64,000 bases of DNA from Microbacterium hydrocarbonoxydans (GCF_000956475.1 NZ_JYJB01000008.1:372001-436000); one strand, 5' to 3'; positions 43,637-53,554 are shown, numbered from the stretch's first letter. A program made the numbers and translations. Notes: generated from the letters alone by a model not told the origin.

Positions 43637-44959
43637 TCAGGCCTCGAGTTTCTCGATGCGCGCCACGAGCCCTGCGCGCTTGGGCGAGCGTGCAGGCAGC
43701 ATCTCGAGCGCCAGGCGCAGCACCTCGGCGTCGTTCTGCCCCTCGGGGATCTCGGCGTACGCGAGCAGCACGTCGAGGCTCGCCTCGGAGAACATCACCT
43801 CGCGCAGCGCCGATCGCACGGTCTCACGCAGCTCTTCCACGCCCGGCGACGACGACTCCGGCAGCACGGGCCCGCGGTACGCAGTGAGGGCGACCCTGTG
43901 GGCGCCCCGGTCGAGGAGCGACAGCACGTCCTGAGCATCCGTCTCGAGCGTCATCGGCAGACGATAGGGCCGGGATTCGGGGATCAGGCCGGATGCCGTG
44001 CGCTCGAGCACCTTGCGCAGCCGCACCATCTCGGGCCTGAGCGTGTCGGGCGAGGCGCCCTCGCCGTAGACGAGCTCGGCGAGGCGCTCGGCAGAGAGCC
44101 CCTGCCGGTGCACCGCGAGCATGAGCATGATCGCGGCGTGCCTCGCGCTCAGCTCGATCACGCGTTCGCCGAACTCGGAGTCGGTCTCGAGCAGCGCCCT
44201 GTCACGCCCGAGCACGTGGAGGACTCCGCGGGTCGTTCCTCTGCCGCTGTGCACCGGGGCAGGAGAGCGATGAGCGGCGGCGCGCGACCGCAGCCGCGAG
44301 ACCAGAAGCTCCGACTCGACCGCCCGCGCGGTCGCATCGACCAGCAGGCGCGCCTGCGTGGAGACGACCTCGTCGCCGCCCGTGATGTCGATGACGCCGA
44401 GAACGTGATGCGTCTCGGGGTCGCGCACCGGGGCCGCGGTGCACGACCACGGATGCACGAGCCGGTTGTAGTGCTCGGCACCGCGGATCTGCACGGATTG
44501 CCCGAGCGCCAGCGCGGTGCCGGGGGCGGCCGTGCCGACGGCATCCTCCGACCAGTTCGCGCCCGCGACGAACCCCATGTCCCCCGTGAGGGTGCGCACG
44601 TGCGGGTCGCCCTCGACCCACAGCAGCCGGCCTGCCTGATCGCCGACCGCGACGATGACGCCGGAGTCCTCGGCGCTGCCCGGCAGCAGGAGCGCGCGGA
44701 TCATGTCCATCGCCGAGGCGAGCGGGTGCGCCAGGCGGTACTGCTCGAGCTCTTCGCTGACCAGCTCGAGCTGCGGGGCTCCCTCGGGTCCGACGCGGCG
44801 GCGCCATGAGCGCTCCCAGGAGTCGCGCACGAGCGGACGGACCTGCTGGAGGCGGCTGTCGTCGAGATTGCCGGCGATGAGCTCCTCGTGGGCGCGCTCG
44901 ATCAGAAGACGCGACGCCTCAGGGCGCGCATCTCGTGACGCGTTCCACGACGCTGCCAC
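43637..44959 (-). CDS. GAF-domain transcriptional regulator
   Basis: 440 residues, GTG start at 44957-44959. The N-terminal half resembles the AcoR-type sensor: VRPLVRDSWERSWRR, then a GAF domain (SGVIVAVGDQAGRLLWVEGD; GANWSEDAVGTAAPGTALAL; VHPWSCTAAPVRDPETHHVL, then GVIDITG). The C-terminal part has VIELSARHAAIMLMLAVHRQ and LSAERLAELVYGEGASPDTL, then LRPEMVRLRKVLE, a winged-helix DNA-binding region, not a sigma54-activating AAA domain. Directly upstream of the aldehyde dehydrogenase on the same strand, so it probably controls that operon in response to an aldehyde or alcohol signal. Confidence 0.85.
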   Translation of the reverse strand: MAASWNASRDARPEASRLLIERAHEELIAGNLDDSRLQQVRPLVRDSWERSWRRRVGPEGAPQLELVSEELEQYRLAHPLASAMDMIRALLLPGSAEDSGVIVAVGDQAGRLLWVEGDPHVRTLTGDMGFVAGANWSEDAVGTAAPGTALALGQSVQIRGAEHYNRLVHPWSCTAAPVRDPETHHVLGVIDITGGDEVVSTQARLLVDATARAVESELLVSRLRSRAAAHRSPAPVHSGRGTTRGVLHVLGRDRALLETDSEFGERVIELSARHAAIMLMLAVHRQGLSAERLAELVYGEGASPDTLRPEMVRLRKVLERTASGLIPESRPYRLPMTLETDAQDVLSLLDRGAHRVALTAYRGPVLPESSSPGVEELRETVRSALREVMFSEASLDVLLAYAEIPEGQNDAEVLRLALEMLPARSPKRAGLVARIEKLEA

Positions 44960-45102
44960 AGCGGTCTCCGATCATCGTGAGCGGGGCGATTCTCAGTGTA
45001 CGAGTCGACGGTCACGGGCGGAACAGCGCGTGCCGAACGGCCCGCGAATCCGTGGGCCAGCCGGAGAAGCGGCAATGACCTCTCCTGGGTCCTTGAGCTG
45101 CC

Positions 45103-46548
45103 TCAGCCCCTGGGCGCCTGAGCCTGTCGAAGAGCCCACCAGTCGCGCAGACGCTGCTCGGCGGCATCCGCTCCGATCACGCCCTCGTCGAGGCGCACGT
45201 CGAGCAGGAACCGGTAGGCCTCACCGACCTCTCGGCCGGGCTTGATGCCGAGGATCTGCTGGATCTGGTTGCCGTCGAGCTCTGGGCGGATGCTGTCGAG
45301 CTCCTCCTGCTCGCGCAGCGCCGCGATGCGCGACTCGATGTCGTCGTAGGCGTTCGCCAGCCGCGTCGCCTTGCGCTTGTTGCGCGTGGTGACGTCGGCC
45401 CGGGTGAGGATGTGCAGGCGCTCGAGGCGGTCTCCGGCGTCGCGCACGTAGCGGCGCACGGCGGAGTCGCTCCACGCGCCTTCCGCGTAGCCGAAGAAGC
45501 GCAGGTGCAGCTCGATGAGCGTGGCGACGGCGTCCGTCGTCTCGGTGTCGAACCGCAGCGCCTGCAGGCGCTTGCGGGCCATGCGCGCGCCGACCACGTC
45601 GTGGTGATGGAAGCTCACCACTCCCCCGTCTTCGAGTTTGCGCGTGCGGGGCTTGCCGATGTCGTGCAGCAGTGCGGCGATGCGCAACGGCACATCAGGG
45701 GCCTCGCCGGGGTGGCGTGCATGCTCCAGCTCGATGGCCTGGGTCAGCACCGTCAGGGAGTGCTCGTAGACGTCTTTGTGGTGGTGGTGCTCATCGATCT
45801 CGAGGCGGAGAGCGCTCACCTCGGGCAGGAACTCGTCGATCAGCCGGGTGTCGACGAGGACGCGGATGCCGCGCACCGGGTCGTCGGTCTGCATGAGGCG
45901 CACGAGCTCGCCCTGGATGCGCTCGGGGCTGACGATCCTGAGCGTCTCGCGCAGACGCTCGATCGCCTGCTCTGTGGCCTGCTCGATCGAGAACCCGAGC
46001 TGGGCGCTGAACCGCGCAGCGCGGAGCATGCGCAGCGGGTCATCGCCGAAGGAGACGTTCGGATCGGTCGGGGTGCGAAGCACGCCCGAGACGAGGTCTT
46101 CGACTCCCCCGGTCGGATCGATGAGCTTCACGGCGGGAACCTGAAGCGCCATCGCGTTGACGGTGAAGTCCCGTCGGATGAGATCGCCGTCGATCGTGTC
46201 GCCGAACTCGACGGTGGGCTTGCGAGTCACGCCGTCATAGCTGTCGGCGCGGTAGGTGGTGATCTCGACCTGCTCGCCCTGCACGCGGGCGCCGATCGTG
46301 CCGAACGCACGCCCGATGTCCCAGTGCGCGGTGGAGATCGGCTTGACGATCTTGAGGATGTCGTCGGGATGCGCGTTGGTCGTGAAGTCGAGGTCGTGCG
46401 TGGCGCGTCCGAGCAGGGCGTCGCGCACCGGACCGCCGACGACGGCGAGATCGAAGCCGGCGGCGGCGAAGGCTTCGGCGAGGGTGCGGACGACCGGATT
46501 CTCGGCGAGCGCGCCGAGACGGGCGAGGCCGTCGGCCATGTTGAGCAT
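45103..46548 (-). CDS. CCA tRNA nucleotidyltransferase with HD domain
   Basis: 481 residues. Class II nucleotidyltransferase head: DLAVVGGPVRDALLGRATHD, LDFTTNAHPDD, then IRRDFTVNAMALQV and FGDDPLRMLRAARFSAQLGF. A C-terminal HD domain follows, with HSLTVLTQAIELEH and LRIAALLHDIGKPRTRKLED. Adds or repairs the 3'-CCA end of tRNAs. ATG at 46546-46548; a second in-frame ATG three codons later is possible. In actinobacteria this gene usually lies in the origin-proximal cluster. Confidence 0.94.
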   Translation of the reverse strand: MLNMADGLARLGALAENPVVRTLAEAFAAAGFDLAVVGGPVRDALLGRATHDLDFTTNAHPDDILKIVKPISTAHWDIGRAFGTIGARVQGEQVEITTYRADSYDGVTRKPTVEFGDTIDGDLIRRDFTVNAMALQVPAVKLIDPTGGVEDLVSGVLRTPTDPNVSFGDDPLRMLRAARFSAQLGFSIEQATEQAIERLRETLRIVSPERIQGELVRLMQTDDPVRGIRVLVDTRLIDEFLPEVSALRLEIDEHHHHKDVYEHSLTVLTQAIELEHARHPGEAPDVPLRIAALLHDIGKPRTRKLEDGGVVSFHHHDVVGARMARKRLQALRFDTETTDAVATLIELHLRFFGYAEGAWSDSAVRRYVRDAGDRLERLHILTRADVTTRNKRKATRLANAYDDIESRIAALREQEELDSIRPELDGNQIQQILGIKPGREVGEAYRFLLDVRLDEGVIGADAAEQRLRDWWALRQAQAPRG

Positions 46549-46580
46549 GGGTTCCAGCGTACCCGGCGGGCGGATGCCGT

Positions 46581-46871
46581 TCAGAAGAGCGGGTTCTCGC
46601 CCTTGGCCTGCGCGATCGCCCGCGTGCGCGCCTGCATGTGGCGCATGAGCAGCGCGCTGAGAGCGAATCCGCCGATCGCCGCGATCGCGACGAGGATCCA
46701 GATGACGACCTCGGGATCGACGAGCCTGAACACGTACACGATCAGCACGGCGGCCACCAGCAGGGCCGCCTCCGCCATGGCGAAGCGGACGAACAGCTTC
46801 GCCTGCCGTGCGGTGTACTCCTTCTCGACAGCGGCGACGCGCGATTCGATCGAATCCCCTGTGTAGCTCAT
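46581..46871 (-). CDS. Small membrane protein
   Basis: 96 residues from the ATG at 46869-46871. A short coil (SRVAAVEKEYTARQAKLFVR) precedes two hydrophobic helices, AEAALLVAAVLIVYVFRLV and VVIWILVAIAAIGGFALSAL, and a basic C-tail. Not recognised; it lies 32 bp upstream of the CCA-adding enzyme gene on the same strand and could share its transcript. Confidence 0.7.
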   Translation of the reverse strand: MSYTGDSIESRVAAVEKEYTARQAKLFVRFAMAEAALLVAAVLIVYVFRLVDPEVVIWILVAIAAIGGFALSALLMRHMQARTRAIAQAKGENPLF

Positions 46872-46899
46872 GGCACCCACCGTAGCGGCCCGGCCGTCC

Positions 46900-46905
46900 T
46901 AGGAT
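46900..46905 (+). promoter_or_regulatory. TAGGAT -10 element of a leaderless phosphoesterase gene
   Basis: TAGGAT ends six bases before the GTG at 46912, the same geometry as the MarR gene at 7107, so the transcript probably starts at the GTG. No Shine-Dalgarno is present. A -35 element was not clear. Confidence 0.4.
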
Positions 46906-46911
46906 CGGCAC

Positions 46912-48657
46912 GTGGCCGAACACGACTCCCCCGGAGGCACCGACCGACGCGGGTTCCTCAAGTTGGGCGGCGCCGCTGTGGCCGGCGCCGTGATCGGCGG
47001 CGCGGGCGGCGCGGCGATCGGCGCCTCGCTCGCCGGCGACCACGACGGCGGGTTCGCGCAGGAGCCCGACCCCTTCGCAGCGCTCACGCCGCGAAGCGAA
47101 CCCGGCTTCGACCACGTCGTAGTGCTGATGGGCGAGAACCGGTCGTTCGACAATCTGCTGGGCTACCTCTACACGCCGCAGAGCCTTCCCGCCGGGGAAC
47201 GCTTCGAGGGTCTCGCCTTCGGCGCGCATAGCAACACGGCGCCCGACGGCACCGTCGTCGAGGCCCACGTCTACCAGGGCGCCACCGATCGCATCATGAG
47301 CCTGCCGGATCCGGATCCGGGCGAGGAGTACCCGCACGTCAACACGCAGATCTTCGGCACGATCGACCCGCCGGGAAACTCCGAGCTGTACATCGATCAG
47401 ATGAGCGCGCCGTTCAACGCGCCGCCGCGCGGCGCGAAGGCCGACATGTCTGGTTTCCTGAAGGACTACATCGTCAACTTCCGGAGGCTGCGCCGAGGCG
47501 TCGAGCCGCGCGCCGAGGAGGCGGCGCACATCATGGGCTCCTTCTCACCCGAGATGCTGCCGGTGCTCTCGACCCTCGCCGCGGAGTTCGCCGTGTTCGA
47601 CCACTGGTACGCCGCGGTGCCCTCCCAGACCTTCTGCAATCGATCCTTCTTCCACGCGTCGACGTCGCACGGCTTCGTGACGAACGTGGGAGGCGGCGGC
47701 TATCGCAAGTGGCTGGACGCGCCGGCGGCCCCCACGGTGTTCAACCGCCTGGAGGATGCCGGTCTGACGTGGAGGATCTACTTCGACGAGCTCCAGCTCG
47801 TCTCGTTCACCGGCCTGCTGCACGCGGGGGCTCTCGAGAAGTACTGGCGCACCGATCACTTCGGCACCATGGCGGACTTCTACTCCGATGCCGAGAACGG
47901 CACGCTTCCCGCATACGCCTTCATCGAGCCGCGTATGGTCTACGACCACAACGACTTCCATCCGCCGTTCGGGGTGCTGCGCGAGGGTGAGGCCGACGGC
48001 GAGCCGGTGCTCGACAGCGCGATCTCCGATGTCCGCGCGGGTGATCGTCTCGTGCACGACGTGTACGAGGCGATCCGGACGAGCGCGTCGCCGCACGGCT
48101 CCAACGCCATCAACACCCTGCTGCTGATCACGTTCGACGAGCACGGCGGATGCTACGACCACGTGCCGCCTCCCGAGGCGACGACGCCGACCGCGGCATC
48201 GGGCGAAGGCGAGATGGGCTTCACCTTCAACCGCCTCGGATGCCGGGTGCCGGCCATCGCGGTGTCGGCGTACACGAAGCGCGGAACGATCATCCACGAC
48301 GAGATGCACCACGGATCGGTCACCGCGACGCTCTCGCGCCTGCACGGACTGAAGCCGTTGAACGACCGCGACGCCTCGGCCAACACGCTGCTCGACGTCG
48401 TGAACCTCGACAGGCCGCGGCATCCGTCCGACTGGCCGGTCACCGTCCCCGCCTACACTCCGCCGAACCCCGAACAGGCGCCCCCAGGCGATGCCGACCG
48501 CGCCAAGCCGCTCACGCCGCCGGCACGCGGACTGCTCGGTCTGCTGATCGCGCGGTACGGCCGACCGGATGAGCCGGAGCCCGAGACGTTCGCCGACGCG
48601 TACCGCCTCCTGCACGAGCACGGTGAGGAGCTGTTCGGGCCGCCGAAGGGGAACTGA
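46912..48657 (+). CDS. Tat-exported phosphoesterase (phospholipase C / acid phosphatase family)
   Basis: 581 residues, GTG start. Twin-arginine signal TDRRGFLKLGGAAVAGAVIG at about 10-30. The phosphoesterase family motif is DHVVVLMGENRSFDNLLGYL near residue 64, with metal-ligand regions VFDHWYAAVPSQTFCNRSFF, YDHNDFHPP and LITFDEHGGCYDHVPPPEAT. Hydrolyses phosphomonoesters or phospholipids outside the membrane; substrate is not predictable. Faces the large metallophosphoesterase gene tail to tail, with a shared terminator. May help phosphate scavenging. Confidence 0.9.
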   Translation: MAEHDSPGGTDRRGFLKLGGAAVAGAVIGGAGGAAIGASLAGDHDGGFAQEPDPFAALTPRSEPGFDHVVVLMGENRSFDNLLGYLYTPQSLPAGERFEGLAFGAHSNTAPDGTVVEAHVYQGATDRIMSLPDPDPGEEYPHVNTQIFGTIDPPGNSELYIDQMSAPFNAPPRGAKADMSGFLKDYIVNFRRLRRGVEPRAEEAAHIMGSFSPEMLPVLSTLAAEFAVFDHWYAAVPSQTFCNRSFFHASTSHGFVTNVGGGGYRKWLDAPAAPTVFNRLEDAGLTWRIYFDELQLVSFTGLLHAGALEKYWRTDHFGTMADFYSDAENGTLPAYAFIEPRMVYDHNDFHPPFGVLREGEADGEPVLDSAISDVRAGDRLVHDVYEAIRTSASPHGSNAINTLLLITFDEHGGCYDHVPPPEATTPTAASGEGEMGFTFNRLGCRVPAIAVSAYTKRGTIIHDEMHHGSVTATLSRLHGLKPLNDRDASANTLLDVVNLDRPRHPSDWPVTVPAYTPPNPEQAPPGDADRAKPLTPPARGLLGLLIARYGRPDEPEPETFADAYRLLHEHGEELFGPPKGN

Positions 48658-48688
48658 GCGTCAGCGGAGCCGGCTCCGAGGAGAAGAG

Positions 48689-48718
48689 GACGGGCGGATG
48701 CCGCGGCATCCGCCCGTC
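48689..48718. terminator. Bidirectional terminator
   Basis: 14-bp perfect arms GACGGGCGGATGCC (48689-48702) and GGCATCCGCCCGTC (48705-48718) in the 67-bp gap between convergent genes. Confidence 0.7.
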
Positions 48719-48724
48719 GCTCGC

Positions 48725-51700
48725 TCAGCTTCTGCGGCGGCCTCGCAGCAGCATCCCTCCGCCGACGGCGAGCACGAGCACCGCCGCCAGCCCGAGGCCG
48801 CCGAGCCACGCGCCCGATGCCCCGGTCGTTGCGAGACCCCCGCTCGAGCCTGCAGAGCCGCCCGATCCGGATGCTGTCGCACCACCCGCATCCGATCCTC
48901 CCCCGGCGGATCCGCCACCGGCCGATCCACCGCCGGCGCCCGATCCGCCATCGCTGCCACCGTCGCTGCTTCCGCCGCCGGTCTCGCCGGCGATCGTGGT
49001 GAAGGTGCGCACCGCGGTGTACTCCACGCCGCCGAACGGTCCCGCGGTGCGCACGTACCAGCCGTGGGTCCCGTCGGAGAGGCCGTCCCAGGTGACCGAG
49101 GTCGCCTGACCGCTGACGACGCCCTCGGCGCAGCCGACCTCCTCCGAGGTGAGGATGTCGGCGCGGAACGAATCGGTCGCGAGGGTCTTCGCCGTCGACA
49201 CGATGCCGCCGGCCGCGTAGGGGATCTCGAATTCCTGCATGCCGGCCGGGCTGTTCAGCGAGGGCTCGTCGGAGTCGAAGTCGTCGAGCGACGGCGAGTA
49301 GGTGCGCACGATGATGCGGCCCCCGTCGTTGTCGAAGTGCAGCAGGCGCAGGTACCCGAGGCCGCCCTCGGGCAGGCCCTGGTAGTCGAACAGCATCGAG
49401 TACACGGTGCGGTCGGCGGTGCCGTCTCCGTCGTCGTCGAAGTCGTCGAGGCGGGTGTAGGCGTCGTGGTAGTGCCCGGAGCCCACTGCGATCACGTTCG
49501 CGTTCGGCGCGACGACCTCGTCGTAGATGCGCTGCGGGAACGGGCCGAGGCCACCCGTGGTCAGCATGTACTCGTGGAGGTTGATCATCACCTTGCGCTC
49601 GGGGTACTGCGCGATGACCGAGTTCATCCACGCGATGTCCTCCGAGTTCGACGCGGTGTCGTTCGGGTCGGGCCAGCCCATGTACATCATGAGCAGGTCG
49701 ACGCCGTCGACGCTGACCAGGTCGTAGTGACCGCGGTTGTCCTTGTAGGAGCCGCCGTACCAGGGGTTCTGCTCGAACCGCGCGGCGCCGAAGTACGTGC
49801 TGTACGGCCCGTAGTCCCCGTCGAAGTGCCCGACGTCGTGGTTGCCGGCGAGCACACCGTACGGCAGACCGGCGTCGTCGAGGATGTCGTAGGCGGCATC
49901 CGCGTTGTCCCACTGGTGCTGCTCGTTCTGGTTGTCGACGATGTCGCCGGTGTGCGTCACGTACTGCAGGTTGAGGTTCTCGCGCTGCGCGACCAGGAAT
50001 CGGTTGATGTCGATCTGGTGCTGGTAATAGGTGTCCGAGCCGCCGGTGCCGGCGCCGTGACCCTCGTTGCTGTTGTAGTACTGCGTGTCCGACTGCCAGG
50101 CGAGGGTGAAGTCGTAGTGCTGACGTGGGGTGGCGGCCTCGTTGTAGTCGGTCACCTGCGAGTCCCTGGTGCTCAGGTCTGTCGCCGCCCACCCTTCCGA
50201 GTGCTGCACGAGGAATGTGAGTTCGCCGTTCTGCGCGCGCCCGGCGACGGGCACCTGCGCGCCGAGGGTGAAGCTGGTCGGCGATCCCCCGGTGGTCACG
50301 TAGCGGTCCACCTCCTCCCACGCGCCGCCGGTCGTCTGCACATACAGCAGCACCTTCGCGTCGGCGTTGGCGGATCCCGCCCAGGCCACCCGCACGTCGG
50401 AGCCTTCGCCTGCGCCCTCGGGCACGGCGACCGTGAACAGCTGGTAAGGCATGGCGCTGTCGCTGGTCTCGGCGACCTCGAGCCCGTCGGTGCCGGTGAG
50501 CTTCGCGATGTCGTCTGCGCTCAGCGGCTCGCCCTCGCGCGCTGTCGAGCCGGCGTCGGTCGTGGTGCCCGAGACGACGTGCACCGATGCGTCGGCGGCC
50601 GTGTACGTGTAGCCCTCGGCGAAGCACACCGCGAGCCGGTCGTCGACGTTCGACCCGGGGATCGCACTGAGCTCGACGGAGTCGCCCTCGATCACCGCGC
50701 CGTCGGCGGGGTTCACGAGCATGGTGTGCGGCCGCTCGTCGGCGGTCGTGAAGCTCACGGTGCTCGTCGACACGTTGCCGACCGCATCCGACGCCGTGAC
50801 GACCGCGACGTGATCTCCCGGCGTCAGGGTGAGCGACGACGTCTCCGTCGGCAGGGTGATCTCATCGCCGTCGAGAGATGCGGTCATCGACGCGAAGCCC
50901 GATCCTGCATCCGTCGCCGAGGCGTCGATCGTGAAGGGTCCGCGATACAGCTCGCCCTCGTCGAGGGTCGTCGTGATCTCGGGTGCCGTGTTGTCGACGA
51001 TGACCGTGCGCGTCACGGTGCCGGCGACGGCGGCGCGCAGAGCCTCAGCCTGACCTGCGGATGCCGTGATCTCGTGCGGACCGTCGGCGACGGCCGTGGT
51101 GTCCCACACGGTCGAGACCGAGTCGAAAGCGTCGTCCGGGATCGTGAACGTGGCGAGGAAGTACACGAGGTTCGCGTCGCTGAGGTTGATCCGCTCGGCG
51201 GAGTCCTTCGGGCAGGCGCGCGCCGCGACCTCCTGACCCTCCCCTGCACCCGAGCACGAGGTCGGGCGCAGCACGCGCCCGTCAGGCAGTGCCAGGCGCG
51301 GGTTCATGATCGTGTAGTCGTCGTTGTTCTCGTTCACGTCGGGCTGAGGCCAGGCCTTCGTGCCGGCGTAGACGCCGATCGTGAGCTGCTGACCCTTGAC
51401 GACCTCTTCGACCGGGACCGACGCGTCGACGGTCACGATGCGGTCGTAGAAGCCGCCGTCGAAGATCTTCAGCACGTTGTCGCCGAGCTTGATGCCGTTG
51501 CGGAAGAAGGCGTCGGTCGCGGTCGCCTCGACCGCGAAGACGGGCGCCTTCTCGAGCGATGCCGTGCCGTCGGCGACCTGCGCGCCGTCGATGCTGAGAT
51601 CGAGCGCGCCGACGTCGCCGTCGGTGGTGGCGACCACGGGCGTCTGACCGTTGACGAACTGGCCGTCGGCCACGTTCAGACGCACGGGCTCGACGTCTGC

Positions 51701-53554
51701 GGAGTCGAGCGTGAGCCGCACGGGGCCGAGCGTGCTGACCTGACCGCCGTCGCCGGCGGTGACGGTGTACTCCACCCAGCGCTTGCCGTACACGTCGACC
51801 GAGGGGATCGAGTACAGATAGCGTCCGGCGGCCGAGAACGTGAGGTTGCGCGTCTCGGTGCCGCCGAGGTCGTCGGTGACCGTGAGGGTGACGCGACGCA
51901 CGAGAACGTCGTCGGTGATGTCGAAGCCGAGCTCGATGCCTCCCGTGTCGGGGACCTCGGAGCCGCCGGTGAGGTCGACGATCACGGGCGCCGCCCCGGG
52001 GACGGGATGCGGCACGAACGAGGCCGCGACCTGGTCGTCGGTCACCGCTCCCGGCGTCGGAGTCGCGAGGCCGAGCATGGTCTGGACGGTGCCGGCCGGA
52101 TCGGCCGGTGCCCACAGAGCGGATGCTGCGGCGCCGGGGTTCCAGGAGTACTGGATGGCCGTGCTCGCCGTGGTCTGGGCGTCGTCGAAGTAGTAGGCGC
52201 GGGAGATGTCGTGACCGCTCTTGGTCTGCAGCTGCAGCCCGCGGGATCCGCCGTTCGCCATGCCCCCGGAGGCGATCGTGAGGATGTCGGTGCCGAGGGC
52301 GAGATCCGTGCCGAACGCCGTGTTGAAGTCGTCGACCGTGAGGCCGGCGGCGAGGACGGCCGGGTTCTGCACCCACAGCACCAGCGTGCCGCCGGCGGCG
52401 ATCACGGGTTCGCCAGGACCTGCGGGCCACAGCGTCGAGGAGTTCGTCTTCGGGGCAGTGAGGTCGTTGTCGGTGGTCAGGTAGCTGAGCACGTAGTCGC
52501 CGAAGTCGACGGGGGCGTCTGAGGCGTTGTAGATCTCGATGTACTCGTAGGCGTCGGAGCCCGAGACGTTCGCAGTGTCCGGCGCGACCTCGGTGATCTG
52601 AAGGATCGGCCCGTCCGAATCCGGGTCGGTCGGCTTCGTGAGGGCGCTGGTGACCTGTTCGGCCGTGACGACGCCTGGCGTCGGCTGGGCCGTCGCACCG
52701 GTGGTGTCGTAGGTGAGCAGACGCGAATCGGCATTGCCGATCAGGTCGGAGACGGCGAACTGCGCGTTCCACGGCGTCGAGCCGACGGCGTCGTCTGCGG
52801 GAACCCAGGCGCGTGACAGGGTGGCGCCGTTCGCGTCGGTGAGGCTGAAGCCGCGGTCGCCGCTGTTGGCGAAGCCGGCCTGCGGCCCGAAGCGGTAGAT
52901 CGGCGCATCCGCGGCGATGCCGTAGAACGCCCGGAACTGGTCCTTCGTGAGGCTGCGGCGCGCGTCACCTGTCGCGTAGTTCATCCAGAACACGGCCGAT
53001 CCGTTCGCCGGGATCACGGCGGGTGCGTCCGCCTCGCCGTCGAGGTGGATCAGCGGCTGCACGGTTCCCGTATTCCAGCGGCTCGTGTGGTACCTGATCT
53101 GGATTCCCGCCGTCTCGAGGTCGATCGCGGCATCCGTCGTGTTGGTCACCTCGAGGAACTCATAGTTGTCGGCACCGGGGTTGTCGCCGTTGATCTCGGT
53201 GATGACGAGGGGCCAGTAGGCGCCGGCGTTGCTCGCAGGCGCTTGCGCCGGTGCGGCCGGCGGCGCGGTGTCGGATGCCGGCGGCTGCTCGATCGGCGCC
53301 GGCTGCTCGGTCGGCGGGGTCGTCGTGTCCTCGGTCGGGAGCGGGGTCGGCTCCTCCGTGGGGGTTGCGGTCGGGGTGGGCGCCGGCGTCTCGGCCGGCG
53401 CGGGCGTCGGCGTCGGCGTCTGTTCGGGCGTGGTCGAGTCCTCGGCGAAGGCCGAGGACGAGGCATCGGGAAGGATGCCGGCGCTGAGAGTCGCGGTGAC
53501 GACCACGACGCCGAGGGCGACGGCGAGGGCGCGACGGAGGGAGGGAGAGGGCAT
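48725..53554 (-). CDS. Large surface metallophosphoesterase with lamin-tail domains and sorting signal
   Basis: 1,609 residues. Signal peptide 1-38 (AVALGVVVVTATLSAGILPD); Thr/Pro linker 40-105; two lamin-tail domains, the first beginning WPLVITEINGDNPGADNYEF and the second ILQITEVAPDTANVSGSDAY; Ig-like and beta domains 540-1080. The calcineurin-like phosphoesterase has metal ligands in FTLAWQSDTQYYNS, YVTHTGDIVDNQNEQHQWDN (about 1200), LAGNHDVGHFDG (about 1233) and VGSGHYHDAYTRLDDFDDDG (about 1360). A Gly/Ser linker and SGGLATTGASGAWLGGLGLA (about 1573), then hydrophobic helix and RGRRRS, form a LATTG-type sorting signal. Likely a wall-anchored phosphatase or nuclease. Confidence 0.88.
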   Translation of the reverse strand: MPSPSLRRALAVALGVVVVTATLSAGILPDASSSAFAEDSTTPEQTPTPTPAPAETPAPTPTATPTEEPTPLPTEDTTTPPTEQPAPIEQPPASDTAPPAAPAQAPASNAGAYWPLVITEINGDNPGADNYEFLEVTNTTDAAIDLETAGIQIRYHTSRWNTGTVQPLIHLDGEADAPAVIPANGSAVFWMNYATGDARRSLTKDQFRAFYGIAADAPIYRFGPQAGFANSGDRGFSLTDANGATLSRAWVPADDAVGSTPWNAQFAVSDLIGNADSRLLTYDTTGATAQPTPGVVTAEQVTSALTKPTDPDSDGPILQITEVAPDTANVSGSDAYEYIEIYNASDAPVDFGDYVLSYLTTDNDLTAPKTNSSTLWPAGPGEPVIAAGGTLVLWVQNPAVLAAGLTVDDFNTAFGTDLALGTDILTIASGGMANGGSRGLQLQTKSGHDISRAYYFDDAQTTASTAIQYSWNPGAAASALWAPADPAGTVQTMLGLATPTPGAVTDDQVAASFVPHPVPGAAPVIVDLTGGSEVPDTGGIELGFDITDDVLVRRVTLTVTDDLGGTETRNLTFSAAGRYLYSIPSVDVYGKRWVEYTVTAGDGGQVSTLGPVRLTLDSADVEPVRLNVADGQFVNGQTPVVATTDGDVGALDLSIDGAQVADGTASLEKAPVFAVEATATDAFFRNGIKLGDNVLKIFDGGFYDRIVTVDASVPVEEVVKGQQLTIGVYAGTKAWPQPDVNENNDDYTIMNPRLALPDGRVLRPTSCSGAGEGQEVAARACPKDSAERINLSDANLVYFLATFTIPDDAFDSVSTVWDTTAVADGPHEITASAGQAEALRAAVAGTVTRTVIVDNTAPEITTTLDEGELYRGPFTIDASATDAGSGFASMTASLDGDEITLPTETSSLTLTPGDHVAVVTASDAVGNVSTSTVSFTTADERPHTMLVNPADGAVIEGDSVELSAIPGSNVDDRLAVCFAEGYTYTAADASVHVVSGTTTDAGSTAREGEPLSADDIAKLTGTDGLEVAETSDSAMPYQLFTVAVPEGAGEGSDVRVAWAGSANADAKVLLYVQTTGGAWEEVDRYVTTGGSPTSFTLGAQVPVAGRAQNGELTFLVQHSEGWAATDLSTRDSQVTDYNEAATPRQHYDFTLAWQSDTQYYNSNEGHGAGTGGSDTYYQHQIDINRFLVAQRENLNLQYVTHTGDIVDNQNEQHQWDNADAAYDILDDAGLPYGVLAGNHDVGHFDGDYGPYSTYFGAARFEQNPWYGGSYKDNRGHYDLVSVDGVDLLMMYMGWPDPNDTASNSEDIAWMNSVIAQYPERKVMINLHEYMLTTGGLGPFPQRIYDEVVAPNANVIAVGSGHYHDAYTRLDDFDDDGDGTADRTVYSMLFDYQGLPEGGLGYLRLLHFDNDGGRIIVRTYSPSLDDFDSDEPSLNSPAGMQEFEIPYAAGGIVSTAKTLATDSFRADILTSEEVGCAEGVVSGQATSVTWDGLSDGTHGWYVRTAGPFGGVEYTAVRTFTTIAGETGGGSSDGGSDGGSGAGGGSAGGGSAGGGSDAGGATASGSGGSAGSSGGLATTGASGAWLGGLGLAAVLVLAVGGGMLLRGRRRS

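Noticed and set aside
48569..52522. 1,317-residue rightward open frame
   Set aside because: Antisense shadow of the metallophosphoesterase gene; composition rich in Arg, Gly and Val with no recognisable fold.
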